64,000 nucleotides of DNA from Aestuariimicrobium soli (GCF_051192575.1 NZ_JBPJSQ010000003.1:186001-250000); one strand, 5' to 3'. Shown: positions 1-9,391, counted from the first letter of the stretch. Notes: generated by a model not told the origin, from the sequence alone. A program made the numbers and translations.

Positions 1-1
1 C

Positions 2-385
2 TCGTTCCTGCCGGCCGTGCCCACCCTGATGGTGGGGCAGTTCGTCACCTCGTGGTCGGTGGTGGTCTACAACATCGCCCAGGTCAGCTTCCGTCAGCGC
101 CTGTGCCCCAAGCCGCTGCTGGGCCGCATGAACGCCTCCATCCGCTTCCTGGTGTGGGGCCCGATGCCGATCGGTGCCTTCCTGGGTGGTCTGTTCGGAC
201 GACACCTGGGTCTGCTCGAGACCATGTGGATCTTCGGCGCCGTCTCGATCGCTTCGGCGCTGCCGGTGCTGATCTCGCCGCTGATCGGCATGCGTGACCT
301 GCCCCGCAGCCTCGACGCCCTCGCTGACAGCCACGAGTCCAACAGCCACGAGGAGGGGACCCAGCCTGTAGTGTCGGAGCCGTGA
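2..385 (+). CDS. MFS transporter, C-terminal part (cut by window start)
   Basis: The frame is open from the first bases to a TGA at 383-385, so the start lies outside the window. About 127 codons remain. Hydrophobic stretches around residues 1-25, 45-65 and 75-95 look like the last transmembrane helices of a 12-helix major facilitator, followed by a polar tail rich in Ser, His and Glu. An RQRLCPKPLLGRMNAS loop resembles the helix 10-11 loop of EntS/MdtG-like drug exporters, but substrate cannot be inferred. The stop overlaps the GTG start of the next gene by 4 bp (GTGA), which suggests translational coupling. Confidence 0.7.
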   Translation, partial: SFLPAVPTLMVGQFVTSWSVVVYNIAQVSFRQRLCPKPLLGRMNASIRFLVWGPMPIGAFLGGLFGRHLGLLETMWIFGAVSIASALPVLISPLIGMRDLPRSLDALADSHESNSHEEGTQPVVSEP

Positions 386-1716
386 GCAACGACACCCTGA
401 CGGGCAGACAGTTCGAGCGAAGCCCCGGTGGTGAGCACTGGCGCCTCTTGGGGGAGTCGATGGCCGGCTGGTTCACCGGCACGGGCCACGCGGCGGGGGC
501 GGCCCTGGCCGCCGACCTGATCCTTCGCCTCACCGATCCCGCCGACCTGCCCACCATTGACGTGCGCTCGGGCGGGGTGCGCGTCGGCCTGCCGTGGAGC
601 CCGCCGGGCTTCACGGCAGCCCAACTCGAGGTCGCCCGCTTCGTCAACGGCCGGGTCGCCGAGCGCGGACTGGTGCCGGAGCCGGCGGGACTGCAGGATC
701 TGCAGCTGACCTTCGACGTCACCGACGCCCCGTCGGTGATGTCGTTCTGGCAACGGGTGTTGGGCCACCGGCTCGACCCGGAAGACCTGCGGGACCCGCT
801 GCGGGTGCTGCCGCCGATCTGGTTCCAGCCGCAGGACTCCCCTCGTCCGCTGCGCAACCGCCTGCACCTCGACGTCATCTCGACCACCGACAACACCACC
901 GCCGCGCTGGCCGCGATCGCCGACGACGACACCAGCGCCGACCCCGGCCCCTACGGGGCTCTGGTCACCGACCCCGAGGGCAACGAGGCCGACCTGCTGT
1001 GGCGGGAAGCCGACCAGGACCGCTGGCGGGTCGACGGCCTCGATCTCGACGACTGGCGGCTCGTCTTCGACGCCCAGGCCTGGTGGCTCGCCACCGGACC
1101 CGAGGCGTTCGCCCGGGTGGCCGAACTCATCACCCGGGCCGCCACCCTGGCCGACGACGCCGGTCAGCGGCTGCGACTGACGGTGCGCGCTGCCCGCGCG
1201 AAGGGCGGCTGCTGGGTGGTCGCCTCCACCGGCAAGGACCTGTGGGATGCCCCGAACCCGGACGCGCCCGGGAGCATCGCGGCCGTGGCCGCCGGCGTGC
1301 AGGCCGTCGCCCGCGAGCTCGGCCTCGAATCCCACCCCGAGAGGGCGCGGTTCATGCAGGTCGGTTTCGACGTCGCCGATCCGGCCGCCGCCCGCCGGTT
1401 CTGGTGCGCGGCGCTGGCCTACGAGCCCGATTCCCGCGACGACGTCAGCGACATCGTCGACCCCCGCGAGCTCGGCTTCCCCCTGTTCTTCCAGGACCTC
1501 GACACCGGCGACGAGGCCCGCCTGGCCCAACGCAACCGCATCCACCTCGACCTGTTCCTGTCGGCGGACGAGGCCCCGCGCCGCCTCGCTGCGGCACTGG
1601 AGGCGGGCGGGCGCATCGTCCGCGACAGGTCGCCCTTCTGGTGGACCGTCGCCGACCCCGATGGCAATGAGCTCGACCTGTCGGTGAACTCCGGCCGCGA
1701 GGAGGAGTGGGCCTGA
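382..1716 (+). CDS. Tandem pterin-dehydratase-like / VOC (glyoxalase-like) fusion protein
   Basis: 444 aa, GTG start overlapping the upstream stop. It reads as a duplicated unit. Residues ~5-95 and ~218-320 resemble the alpha/beta fold of 4a-hydroxytetrahydrobiopterin dehydratase (a W/F-rich start, a PTIDVR strand, then a helix ending in a GL turn). Each is followed by a VOC domain at ~105-215 and ~325-440, with a DV-x5-6-FW start and an ending PEGNEADL or PDGNELDL. The His-His-Pro catalytic motif of true pterin dehydratases is missing from both copies, so that activity is unlikely. VOC domains often bind a metal or small aromatic ligand, so a binding or resistance role is possible. Function is unassigned; the domain reading is by eye. 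Confidence 0.65.
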   Translation: MSNDTLTGRQFERSPGGEHWRLLGESMAGWFTGTGHAAGAALAADLILRLTDPADLPTIDVRSGGVRVGLPWSPPGFTAAQLEVARFVNGRVAERGLVPEPAGLQDLQLTFDVTDAPSVMSFWQRVLGHRLDPEDLRDPLRVLPPIWFQPQDSPRPLRNRLHLDVISTTDNTTAALAAIADDDTSADPGPYGALVTDPEGNEADLLWREADQDRWRVDGLDLDDWRLVFDAQAWWLATGPEAFARVAELITRAATLADDAGQRLRLTVRAARAKGGCWVVASTGKDLWDAPNPDAPGSIAAVAAGVQAVARELGLESHPERARFMQVGFDVADPAAARRFWCAALAYEPDSRDDVSDIVDPRELGFPLFFQDLDTGDEARLAQRNRIHLDLFLSADEAPRRLAAALEAGGRIVRDRSPFWWTVADPDGNELDLSVNSGREEEWA

Positions 1717-1748
1717 GGGGCCCGCCCTCGTCAGTCGGCTGGGGGCGC

Positions 1749-4067
1749 TCAGGGTGCCTGCAGCACCGACCCGGTGAGCAGCAGCTCGAGCAACGTTCTG
1801 GCGCCCGCCTTGTCCAACAGCTGATTGGCGTTGCCGCACTTCGGTGACACCACACACCGCGGGCAGCCGGTCTCGCAGCCACACCGCACCAGCCGGTCCC
1901 AGGTCGTCTCCAACCAGCGTTCGGCCACCTCGAAACCGCGGTCGGCGAAGCCCGACCCGCCCCGCAGGCCGTCGTGCACGAAGATCGTGGCGGTGCCGGT
2001 GTCGGGATGCATGGGCGTCGACAGCCCGCCCAGATCCCACCGGTCGCAGGCCGCGAACATCGGCAGCAACCCGATGCCGCAGTGCTCGGCGGCGTGCAGC
2101 GCCGAGGCGAGCCGCAGGTCGTCGAACCCCAACTCCGCGGACACCTGCGCGGGCACCGTGAACCAGACCGCGCGGGTCTGGAACGAGTGCTTCGGCAGGT
2201 CGAGGGGGCTCTGGTCCCACACCCGTCCCGTCTGCTCGTCGCGCCGCAGGTAGCCGGTCACCTGCGACGACATCACCACCGTGCCCGCGTTGACCGTCGC
2301 CTCGGTGGGCCCGAACGAGCGGGTGTGCTGCCACCGCCGGATGGTCACCTCCGAGGTGCCCAGAGCCTGCGTGAAATAGCCCGGACGACCGCGCCGCACC
2401 AGCGCCTGCCCCTCGTCGGGCTGGTAGCTGGTCACCAGGAACTGCTCGCCCTGCACCAGGTGCACGGCCCCCTCGAACAGCTCCCGGTCGCTGGCGGTGC
2501 GGTCGACCGAGCCCACGACTCGTCCGGTCTCGGACTCGACCACCTCGACCGCGTGCCCACCGGCCGCACGAATGTCGATGTGGTCGACCGCCCGGTCGGG
2601 GCGCGTCCAGAACCAGCCTGTCGGCCGCTTGCGCAGCGCCCCCAGCGAGGCCAACTGGTCGGCGAGATGCTCCATGGTCGGCCCGAACCAGCGCGCATCG
2701 TCGCTCGTCAGCGCCAGTTCCTGCGCGGCGGCCGTGAGGTGCTGGCCGAGCACGGGCGGGTGGTCGGCGTGCAGCACCGTCTGCTCGACGGGCGCGTCGA
2801 AGATCAGCTCGGGGTGGGCGAACAGATAGCTGTCGAGCGGGTCGTCGCGGGCGATCAGCACGGCCAACCCGTCGCGATCGCGGCGCCCGGCTCGTCCGAC
2901 CTGCTGCCACAACGCGGCCAGCGTGCCGGGGAATCCGGTGACCACCACAGCGTCCATGCCCGAGACGTCGACGCCGAGTTCGAGCGCATTGGTCGCGGCC
3001 ACCCCGGTGAGCGCGCCCGACTGCAGCGACCCCTCGAGGTCGCGACGGTCCTGGGCGAGGTAGCCCGCCCGGTAGCTCGCGATGGTGCCGCCACCGGTCA
3101 CCCGCTCGGCCGCCCTCAAGGCCACCACCTCGGCCAGGCTGCGCGAAGGCACGAACGCGATGGTCTGGCGGCCCTCGTCGACCAGGGCCGCCAGCAGACG
3201 CGCGGCCTCGTCCGTCGGTGTTCCCCCGGTGGGGCTGGCGCTGGGATCCCACAGCACCACGTCACGCACCGGCCGGGGAGAGGCGTCGTCGTCGACCACC
3301 GTGATCGACGGCTCGCCGATCAGCACCGCCCCCGACCGGTCGGGATCGGTGGGCGTGGCCGAGGCCAGCACGAAGGTGGGGTTGGCGCCGTAACGGGCGC
3401 ACAGTCGGCGCAGCCTGCGCAGCACCAGCGCCACGTGGGTGCCGAAGGTGCCGTGGTAGCGGTGAGCCTCGTCGACCACGACGTAGCGCAGGTTCGCCAG
3501 CAACCGGGTGTACCGCTCATGGTTCGGCAGGATCGACAGGTGCAGCATGTCGGGGTTGGTGAGCACGTAGCGGGCGTGGTCGCGCGCGAACCGGCGTTCG
3601 GCCTCGTCGGAGTCGCCGTCGAGCGTGCCCACCCGGTAGCCGGACGGCGCCAGCTCGCGCGCGACCCGGTACTGGTCGTGCGCCAGCGCCTTGGTGGGCG
3701 CCAGGTACAACGCGGTGTGGGTGGGGGAGAGCAGGTGCCCGCGCCGCGGTGGAATCTCGACCCCGATCACCGGATCGGACGAGGCGGTGGCGGCCAGGAT
3801 CGGCATCAGGTAGCCCAGCGTCTTGCCCGAGGCCGTCGACGTGGTGACGGCCGCGTGCCGGCCGGCGAACAAGGCGTCGGCGAGCGTGCGTTGGTGTTGC
3901 CAGGGGCGGACGATGCCGGCCACCTCGATGCTGGTGCGCAGGTCGGCGGGCAGCCAGTCGGGCCACTCGGCGGTTCGGCCGGGTTGGGCGGGTCGGTGGT
4001 GGAAGCCGACGGCACGGTCGTCGGTTCTGAGCCACGCGGGAATCGCCACGGCCCCAGCATGGCGCAT
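1749..4067 (-). CDS. DEAD/DEAH-box helicase with C-terminal four-cysteine (DUF1998-type) domain, MrfA/YprA-like
   Basis: 772 aa. ATP-dependent helicase with the layout of Bacillus MrfA (YprA): an N-terminal AEWPDWLP segment, a Walker A variant TASGKT, the DEAH box in VVVDEAHRYHG, motif III SAT, then a second RecA domain with QQVGRAGRRDRDG. The C-terminus carries CGCETGCPRC-x5-C, a cysteine cluster known in this family to bind metal. MrfA proteins act in repair of mitomycin-type DNA damage; that role is transferred by family only. No MrfB-type exonuclease gene is adjacent. ATG at 4067 was chosen because protein similarity begins there; an in-frame GTG at 4049 is possible. Open sequence upstream to 4496 lies inside the CPBP gene and is not coding for this protein. 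Confidence 0.85.
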   Translation of the reverse strand: MRHAGAVAIPAWLRTDDRAVGFHHRPAQPGRTAEWPDWLPADLRTSIEVAGIVRPWQHQRTLADALFAGRHAAVTTSTASGKTLGYLMPILAATASSDPVIGVEIPPRRGHLLSPTHTALYLAPTKALAHDQYRVARELAPSGYRVGTLDGDSDEAERRFARDHARYVLTNPDMLHLSILPNHERYTRLLANLRYVVVDEAHRYHGTFGTHVALVLRRLRRLCARYGANPTFVLASATPTDPDRSGAVLIGEPSITVVDDDASPRPVRDVVLWDPSASPTGGTPTDEAARLLAALVDEGRQTIAFVPSRSLAEVVALRAAERVTGGGTIASYRAGYLAQDRRDLEGSLQSGALTGVAATNALELGVDVSGMDAVVVTGFPGTLAALWQQVGRAGRRDRDGLAVLIARDDPLDSYLFAHPELIFDAPVEQTVLHADHPPVLGQHLTAAAQELALTSDDARWFGPTMEHLADQLASLGALRKRPTGWFWTRPDRAVDHIDIRAAGGHAVEVVESETGRVVGSVDRTASDRELFEGAVHLVQGEQFLVTSYQPDEGQALVRRGRPGYFTQALGTSEVTIRRWQHTRSFGPTEATVNAGTVVMSSQVTGYLRRDEQTGRVWDQSPLDLPKHSFQTRAVWFTVPAQVSAELGFDDLRLASALHAAEHCGIGLLPMFAACDRWDLGGLSTPMHPDTGTATIFVHDGLRGGSGFADRGFEVAERWLETTWDRLVRCGCETGCPRCVVSPKCGNANQLLDKAGARTLLELLLTGSVLQAP

Positions 4068-4111
4068 CCCTCTGACAGGTTTTTCTCCTCCCCGAGCGGC
4101 GCGCCCCTCAG

Positions 4112-5011
4112 TCAGCGGCGGGACAGGCGGCGGGCCAGCAGGCACCAGGCCAGCGCCCCCACCGCGGTGAAGACCACCAGCTGCCACAGCGGCCAGGTCG
4201 ACTGCTCCGAGGGCGGGGTCATCAATCCGGTCAGGTACACCAGCGCCGAGTTGAGCAGGGCATGCCCGACCACCGCCGGCCACACGGTTCCCGACCGCTC
4301 CCGCAGCCAGCCGAGCACCAGCCCAGCGAAGAAGACGTTCACCATCGCCACCGCGGCCGAACGGTCGTCCATCAGACCGGAAACCACGTAGCCGACCAGC
4401 AGCGGACCGTGCCACAGGGCCCAGACCAGCGATGCCAGCACGATCCGACGCCACGCGGGCCCGCGCGCGAGCAAGCGCCACAGATGCCCACGCCACCCCA
4501 CCTCTTCACCGAAGCACGGCAGGCACATCGCCAACGCGACGGGCAGCACCGCCGCGGCCATCGGCAGCTGACCGCTCGCGAACCCGAGGGGTCGACCCGT
4601 CAGGGCGGCCATGGCCAGATGGGCGAGGGCCTGCGCGACCGCCACCACCAGCACGGCCACCAGGGCCCAGCCGAGTCCGGCAGCGAGGGCCCGGCCTCGC
4701 GGCACGCGCAGCGCCCACAGGTCGCGCAGGCGCTCGCGTCGTCCGAACAGCAGCCAGGTCGCCACCGAGGCGGCCAGCGGTGCGAACTGCCCGAACATCA
4801 CCACCGTCGAGGCCACCGTGTCGTCGAAGACGCCCAGCGCGAGCGGAACGCTCAGCGCGGTCACCATCGCGACGGCCAGCCCACAGAAGACGCCGAGCTC
4901 GGCCCAGGGCATGGCGGTCTCGTCGATGACCGGCTCCACGGGAGTGGCGGGTGACTGCGCGTTCGCGGAACCGGGATGGACGGGGGTCGGCTGGCTGATC
5001 ACGACGCCCAT
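4112..5011 (-). CDS. CPBP-family intramembrane glutamic endopeptidase (CAAX protease/Abi)
   Basis: 299 aa, about eight transmembrane segments after a ~45-residue polar N-terminus. The family motifs are visible: EEVGWRG (the EExxxR motif carrying the catalytic Glu pair), then WALWHGP and a final GHALLNS with the conserved histidines. Family members cleave membrane or prenylated substrates or process peptides such as bacteriocin leaders; the substrate here is unknown. It lies 44 bp upstream of the helicase gene on the same strand, so the two could be co-transcribed, though no functional link is evident. Confidence 0.85.
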   Translation of the reverse strand: MGVVISQPTPVHPGSANAQSPATPVEPVIDETAMPWAELGVFCGLAVAMVTALSVPLALGVFDDTVASTVVMFGQFAPLAASVATWLLFGRRERLRDLWALRVPRGRALAAGLGWALVAVLVVAVAQALAHLAMAALTGRPLGFASGQLPMAAAVLPVALAMCLPCFGEEVGWRGHLWRLLARGPAWRRIVLASLVWALWHGPLLVGYVVSGLMDDRSAAVAMVNVFFAGLVLGWLRERSGTVWPAVVGHALLNSALVYLTGLMTPPSEQSTWPLWQLVVFTAVGALAWCLLARRLSRR

Positions 5012-5131
5012 TCAACCCACCCACGTGAACCGACCCCCGATTCCGGGGGGGCCCAGCGGGAGAGGGTCAGGGTCTGGTCAGTGCTCCACCGGTCACCTCA
5101 GGGACGGCGCCCTTCAGGGCAGACTGGGCAC

Positions 5132-6667
5132 ATGGCCGAACCCCAGTCGAGTCACCCGCTCCCGACGCTGCCGCCGCTGCTCACCGACGCCGAGGCGGTG
5201 GCCCTGCGCGAGGCCCTCGCGGCGGCCGACTACACCGTCGACCGGGTGATCGAGGCGGTCGGCGAGGTCGGCCAGGCGGGGTTGCAGCGCAACTCCACCG
5301 TCGCCGCCGCCCACCACCTCGGAGACGACCGCGGCCCGCTCGCCTGCCTGGTGCGCCTGTTCGTGCTGCAGCAGCCGATGGCCGATCACCACGCGCGCCG
5401 GCCGTTCGGCACCGACCTGTACGCCCGGCTGCTCGAGGTGGGCATCGTCGAACGCACGGGTGCCGGCGACATGGTGCGGGCTGGCGTCGACGTTCGTCCG
5501 GTCGACAGCCCCGACGACCAGGCGACCGGCTGGGTGGTCAGCGACCTGCACCCCGGCCTCGACCAGCGGACGGCGCCGATGCGGCCCGACTACGTGCTCG
5601 GCCTCTCGCCGGCCAGCACGACGCTCGCCCAGTTGGTCAACCGGGCACCCGTCGGACGAGCGCTCGACCTCGGCACCGGCTCGGGTATCCAGAGCCTTCA
5701 TCTGGCCAGTCACGCCGAACAGGTGGTGGCCACCGATCTCAACCCCCGCGCGCTGCAGCACGCCCGCCTCACCCTTCAACTGGCCGGGCTCGGCGAGCGG
5801 GTGCAGCTGCGCGAGGGGTCGCTGTACGAGCCGGTGAGCGGGGACCGGTTCGACCTGATCGTCACCAATCCGCCCTATGTGATGAGCCCGCCCAGCGGGG
5901 AGCGACTCGTCTACCGCGAGGGCAGCTTCACCGGCGACGGACTGGTGCAGGCCGTGGTCACCGGCGCGCCGGCCCACCTCAACCCGGGCGGCAGCCTGCA
6001 CGTGCTCGGCAACTGGGCCAACCTGACCGGCGTCGACACCGCTGAGCGGTTGGCCGGGTGGGTGGCCGGCAGCGGGGCCGACCTGTGGGTGATCGAGCGC
6101 GAGCGCCTCGACATCTTCGAGTACATCGAGTTGTGGCTGGCCGATGCCGGGCTGACCACCAGTCGCCACTACGGCCCCCGGTACGCCGAGTGGCTCGACT
6201 ACTTCACCGGCCTGGGCATCGAGTCGGTGTCGATGGGCTGGATCACCGCCACCATGGCCGGACGCGAGGTGCCCGACGTCACCGTCGAGGCGTGGCCCTG
6301 GCAGGTCGAGCAGCCGGTCGGCGAGGCGTTGGGCCGCCACGCGGACGACGTGGGTGCCGCAGGCTCGTCCGACGGTGACCTGCTGGGCCGTGCCTGGCGG
6401 TTGCGCGGCGACGTGATCGAGGAGACCACCGGACGACCCGGCGCCGACGGCCCCGAGCACCTCGTGCTGCGCCAGACCAGCGGACTGCGGCGGGCCATCG
6501 AGTGCGACACCGCGCTGGCTGCCGTGCTGGGAGCCTGCGACGGCGACCTCACGCTGGGCCAACTCATTCCCGCCGTGGCGCACCTGCTCGAGGTCGACGC
6601 GGCGGCGTTGGCCGCCGAGGTGCTGCCCCGCTTCCGGCAGGCCGTTCGGGAGGGCTTCCTCGACTGA
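5132..6667 (+). CDS. Class I SAM-dependent methyltransferase, HemK/PrmC-like core with extra domains
   Basis: 511 aa. A ~150-residue N-terminal domain precedes a Rossmann methyltransferase with the SAM motif LDLGTGSGIQSLHLA and the amino-methylating tetrad in VTNPPYVMSPP. NPPY is characteristic of enzymes that methylate glutamine or adenine nitrogen. A ~190-residue C-terminal domain follows. Full-length proteins of this layout are common in Actinomycetota, and their substrate is not known to me. ATG 5132 was chosen because a CAGACT hexamer sits six bases before it, consistent with leaderless transcription; codons upstream (from 4976) antisense to the CPBP gene are not supported. Confidence 0.75.
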   Translation: MAEPQSSHPLPTLPPLLTDAEAVALREALAAADYTVDRVIEAVGEVGQAGLQRNSTVAAAHHLGDDRGPLACLVRLFVLQQPMADHHARRPFGTDLYARLLEVGIVERTGAGDMVRAGVDVRPVDSPDDQATGWVVSDLHPGLDQRTAPMRPDYVLGLSPASTTLAQLVNRAPVGRALDLGTGSGIQSLHLASHAEQVVATDLNPRALQHARLTLQLAGLGERVQLREGSLYEPVSGDRFDLIVTNPPYVMSPPSGERLVYREGSFTGDGLVQAVVTGAPAHLNPGGSLHVLGNWANLTGVDTAERLAGWVAGSGADLWVIERERLDIFEYIELWLADAGLTTSRHYGPRYAEWLDYFTGLGIESVSMGWITATMAGREVPDVTVEAWPWQVEQPVGEALGRHADDVGAAGSSDGDLLGRAWRLRGDVIEETTGRPGADGPEHLVLRQTSGLRRAIECDTALAAVLGACDGDLTLGQLIPAVAHLLEVDAAALAAEVLPRFRQAVREGFLD

Positions 6668-6715
6668 GCCCGTTCCTCAAAGTGTCCGTCAACGGGCGGT
6701 GGAGCGCCGCCCGAA

Positions 6716-7507
6716 TCAGGCCGAGGCGCCGGTGTAGTGGCGCAGGGCGTAGCGCCAGAACAGCCGCGACCCGACCAGGAACAGCAGCGCCACCCCGACG
6801 GCCGCTCCCAGATTGGCCAGCCCCACGCCGAAGACCAGTGACTGCGCCGGCACCGTCACCGCGAACGAGACCGGAACCACGAAGGTCAGCACCATTCGAA
6901 GCCACGGCGGGAAGATGCCCACCGGCCAGCGACCGGCCGACTGGAACATGCCCTCGAAGACCACGAGGATGTTGTCGAGCTTCACGAACCAGAAGCTGAA
7001 CGTCGACAGGATCAGCAGGAAGCTGTAGATGATCGTCAGGCCGCACGCCAGCGCCACCAGGAAGCCCGCCACCTGCCAGCCGTCGAGGCCCTGCCGCATG
7101 CGCACCAGCGAGAACGTGATCACACCGAGCCCCACCACCAGGTCGGTGGCGGCCTGAGGCGCGACGGTCTGCACGCTGGCCAGCACCTGCGAGTCGGCGG
7201 GCTTGGTGAGGGTGAAGTCGAAGGTGCCCAGCCGGATCGCCTCCATCAGCGCCTGCATCGAGGGGCGGATCACCACCCCCAGTAGTCCCGAACAGACGAA
7301 GAAGACGCCCACCAGCACCAGCAGCCCGCCGTGGTCCCACCCGTTGAGGTCGGCAGTCTGGCCGAAGATCACCGCCAGGCCGATCACCTGCGTGACCAGG
7401 TTGCTCAGGGCGTTGATGACGGCCACCGCGAAGTCGGCCCGGTACTGCACGAAGTTCAACAGGCCCACCCGCAGGAAGGAACCGATCACCGACAGGTGGT
7501 GCCTCAT
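6716..7507 (-). CDS. ABC-2 family exporter permease (ABC2_membrane_6 type), second subunit
   Basis: 263 aa with about six transmembrane helices. Begins MRHHLSVIGSFLRVG and ends with a short polar tail. The ATG overlaps the stop of the preceding permease by 4 bp (ATGA). Third gene of an ATPase-permease-permease operon on the minus strand. The paired ~260-280 aa permeases with this N-terminal RVGLLNFVQYRADF-like segment fit the DUF990/ABC2_membrane_6 family. The exported substrate is unknown. Confidence 0.8.
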   Translation of the reverse strand: MRHHLSVIGSFLRVGLLNFVQYRADFAVAVINALSNLVTQVIGLAVIFGQTADLNGWDHGGLLVLVGVFFVCSGLLGVVIRPSMQALMEAIRLGTFDFTLTKPADSQVLASVQTVAPQAATDLVVGLGVITFSLVRMRQGLDGWQVAGFLVALACGLTIIYSFLLILSTFSFWFVKLDNILVVFEGMFQSAGRWPVGIFPPWLRMVLTFVVPVSFAVTVPAQSLVFGVGLANLGAAVGVALLFLVGSRLFWRYALRHYTGASA

Positions 7508-8349
7508 GAGCCCACCGCCGAGTACTTGACCACCGCGCGTGACCACACCAGCCGCAGCACGAGGTAGGCGACGGCGATCCAGCCCAGCTGGGCGGCGAAC
7601 CCCAGCCACATCGACGATCCGGTCGTCTGGCCCATCGCCACCTTGCTCACCCAGGCGATGTTCCCCCACGGGAACGGCGTCCACCAGGCCACCTGCTGGG
7701 CCAGCGCCGGCAGCACCGCCAGCGGGGCGAAGCCGCCGCCGAGGAAGGCGATCAGCCCGAAGTAGAGCGAGTTGATGGCCGAGACCTTCGTGACCCAGAA
7801 CGCGGCCAGCGAGAGCGTCCATTCGACCATGAACCGCAGCACGATCGCGAGCACAGTGGCCAACAGCCCGGCGAGCACCGAGCGCGGGGTGAAGCTCGAC
7901 AGGTCGCCCCGGAAGAGCACCAGCAGCAGCACGGCGGCGGGCAGGATGCCGGCCAGCCCGACCAGCTTGTACGACAGGTTCTGGGCGATGTCGGTGTGGA
8001 TCGGGTGCACCGGGCGCACCAGCAGCGGCGAGTAGGCGCCGGTGCGGATGCGCCACTCCATCTCCCACATGATCCACACGAAGGTGACGTGGTTGACCAC
8101 CATCTCGAGAGCGAAGTAGGTGACGAACGCGCTCGCACTGAACCCGGCCACCTGCCCCGAGCCGGCGACCGTGCGCCACACCACGATCGAGACGAGCGGA
8201 TGGATGACTGCGGTGAACACCCAGATCAGCGTGGCCCCGCGGTAGGCGATCTGGTTGGCCATCGCCATCGCGAACTGCCCGCGGTACATCGCCCAGAAGG
8301 ACGACCAGGCCCCCGGCGTGGTCGTGGTCGAGGTGGTCGTGGTGCTCAT
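7504..8349 (-). CDS. ABC-2 family exporter permease, first subunit
   Basis: 281 aa, about six transmembrane helices. The N-terminus is a Thr/Ser-rich run (roughly residues 2-11) followed by an amphipathic FWAMYRGQFAMAMANQ segment typical of ABC-2 permeases just before helix 1. Overlaps the ATPase gene upstream and the second permease downstream by 4 bp each, so the three are almost certainly one transcript with coupled translation. A heterodimer of the two permeases with two copies of the ATPase is the expected complex. Confidence 0.82.
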   Translation of the reverse strand: MSTTTTSTTTTPGAWSSFWAMYRGQFAMAMANQIAYRGATLIWVFTAVIHPLVSIVVWRTVAGSGQVAGFSASAFVTYFALEMVVNHVTFVWIMWEMEWRIRTGAYSPLLVRPVHPIHTDIAQNLSYKLVGLAGILPAAVLLLVLFRGDLSSFTPRSVLAGLLATVLAIVLRFMVEWTLSLAAFWVTKVSAINSLYFGLIAFLGGGFAPLAVLPALAQQVAWWTPFPWGNIAWVSKVAMGQTTGSSMWLGFAAQLGWIAVAYLVLRLVWSRAVVKYSAVGS

Positions 8350-9359
8350 GGCGTGTCCTCGCTGGCGAACACCCGCTCGATGACGCCCTCGATGGGCGGC
8401 TCCTCGATGGTCAGGTCGGCCACGGGCAGGCTCGACAACACCCGCGCCGCGATCGCCGGGGCGGACTCCTTGGGCACCTCGAGCACGAGCTGATGAGCCG
8501 ACTGCTCGACGACCCGCACCCCCTCGATCGCGCCCACCTCGGCCACGGCGCCCGCCAACTGGTCGGCCAGGTCGGTGTCGGCGTCGAACTCCATCGTCAG
8601 CGTCTTGGTCGCCGAGAAGCGCCGCACCAGACCGGCGAGACCGCCGTCGTAGAGCAGTCGTCCGTGGTGGATGACGATGACCCGCTCGCAGAGCGCCTCG
8701 ACGTCGCCCATGTAGTGGCTGGTCAGCATGACCGAGGCCCCGGTGCGGCGGTTGTACTCGGCGATGAACGAGCGAATCTTGCGCTGCATGGCCACGTCGA
8801 GCCCGATCGTGGGCTCGTCGAGGAAGACGGTGCTCGGCTGGTGCAGCAGCGAACCGGCCACCTCACACTTCATGCGCTCGCCCAATGACAGGTTGCGCAC
8901 CGGCTTGTCGAGTAGGTCGCCCAGGTCGAGCAGGTCGGTGAGCTCGTCGAGCCGGGTGCTGAAGTCCGACTCGGCTATCCGGTAGACCGCCCGGTTGAGC
9001 CGGTACGAGTCGAGCACCGGAATGTCCCACTGCAACTGGTTGCGCTGCCCCATGATCAGCGCCATCCGACGCAGGTAGTCATGGTCGCGGCGCCACGGCA
9101 CCTGACCCCCCACCTCGGCGGTGCCCGAGGTGGGGTGCAGCAGGCCGGCCAGCATCTTCAGGGTGGTCGTCTTGCCGGCACCGTTGGGGCCGAGGAAGCC
9201 CACCACCTCGCCGGCCGCGATGTCGAAGCTAATGTCACGCACGGCCTCGACCTCGCGGGTCTTGCGGCGCACCAGGGCGCCGAGGGCGGCGCGGACGCCG
9301 CTCTCGCGCACGGGCACGACGTAGCTCTTGCGCAGGTCGCGCACGGCGATGGTGCTCAC
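8346..9359 (-). CDS. ABC transporter ATP-binding protein of the ABC-2 exporter
   Basis: 337 aa, GTG start at 9359. Complete ATPase: Walker A GPNGAGKTTT, Q-loop region MGQRNQLQWD, signature LSLGERMKCE, Walker B with FLDEPTIGLD, then an H-loop in MLTSHYMGD. A C-terminal ~90-residue extension (AVAEVGAIEGVRVVEQ...) resembles the regulatory region of drug-type ABC-2 ATPases. The start was placed at STIAVRDLRKSY because similarity begins there; the longer open frame up to 9707 runs into the gene behind. The Shine-Dalgarno is weak. A ten-base G/C tract lies 22 bp upstream of the start. Confidence 0.85.
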   Translation of the reverse strand: MSTIAVRDLRKSYVVPVRESGVRAALGALVRRKTREVEAVRDISFDIAAGEVVGFLGPNGAGKTTTLKMLAGLLHPTSGTAEVGGQVPWRRDHDYLRRMALIMGQRNQLQWDIPVLDSYRLNRAVYRIAESDFSTRLDELTDLLDLGDLLDKPVRNLSLGERMKCEVAGSLLHQPSTVFLDEPTIGLDVAMQRKIRSFIAEYNRRTGASVMLTSHYMGDVEALCERVIVIHHGRLLYDGGLAGLVRRFSATKTLTMEFDADTDLADQLAGAVAEVGAIEGVRVVEQSAHQLVLEVPKESAPAIAARVLSSLPVADLTIEEPPIEGVIERVFASEDTP

Positions 9360-9381
9360 CAGGTTCCAATCGGTCGACGAC

Positions 9382-9391
9382 GGGGGGGGGG
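9382..9391. repeat. Homopolymer of ten G (ten C on the coding strand)
   Basis: Ten consecutive G on the plus strand, between the exporter ATPase start (9359) and the FG-GAP gene stop (9526). On the transcribed strand it falls in the expected 5' leader or promoter of the ABC operon. Such tracts are prone to slippage; a phase-variation role is only a possibility. Confidence 0.6.

Noticed and set aside
94..3252. Very long minus-strand open frame opposite the VOC gene and helicase region
   Set aside because: Low-complexity Arg/Gly/Pro translation with no motifs, antisense to or out of frame with supported genes; a GC-rich shadow.
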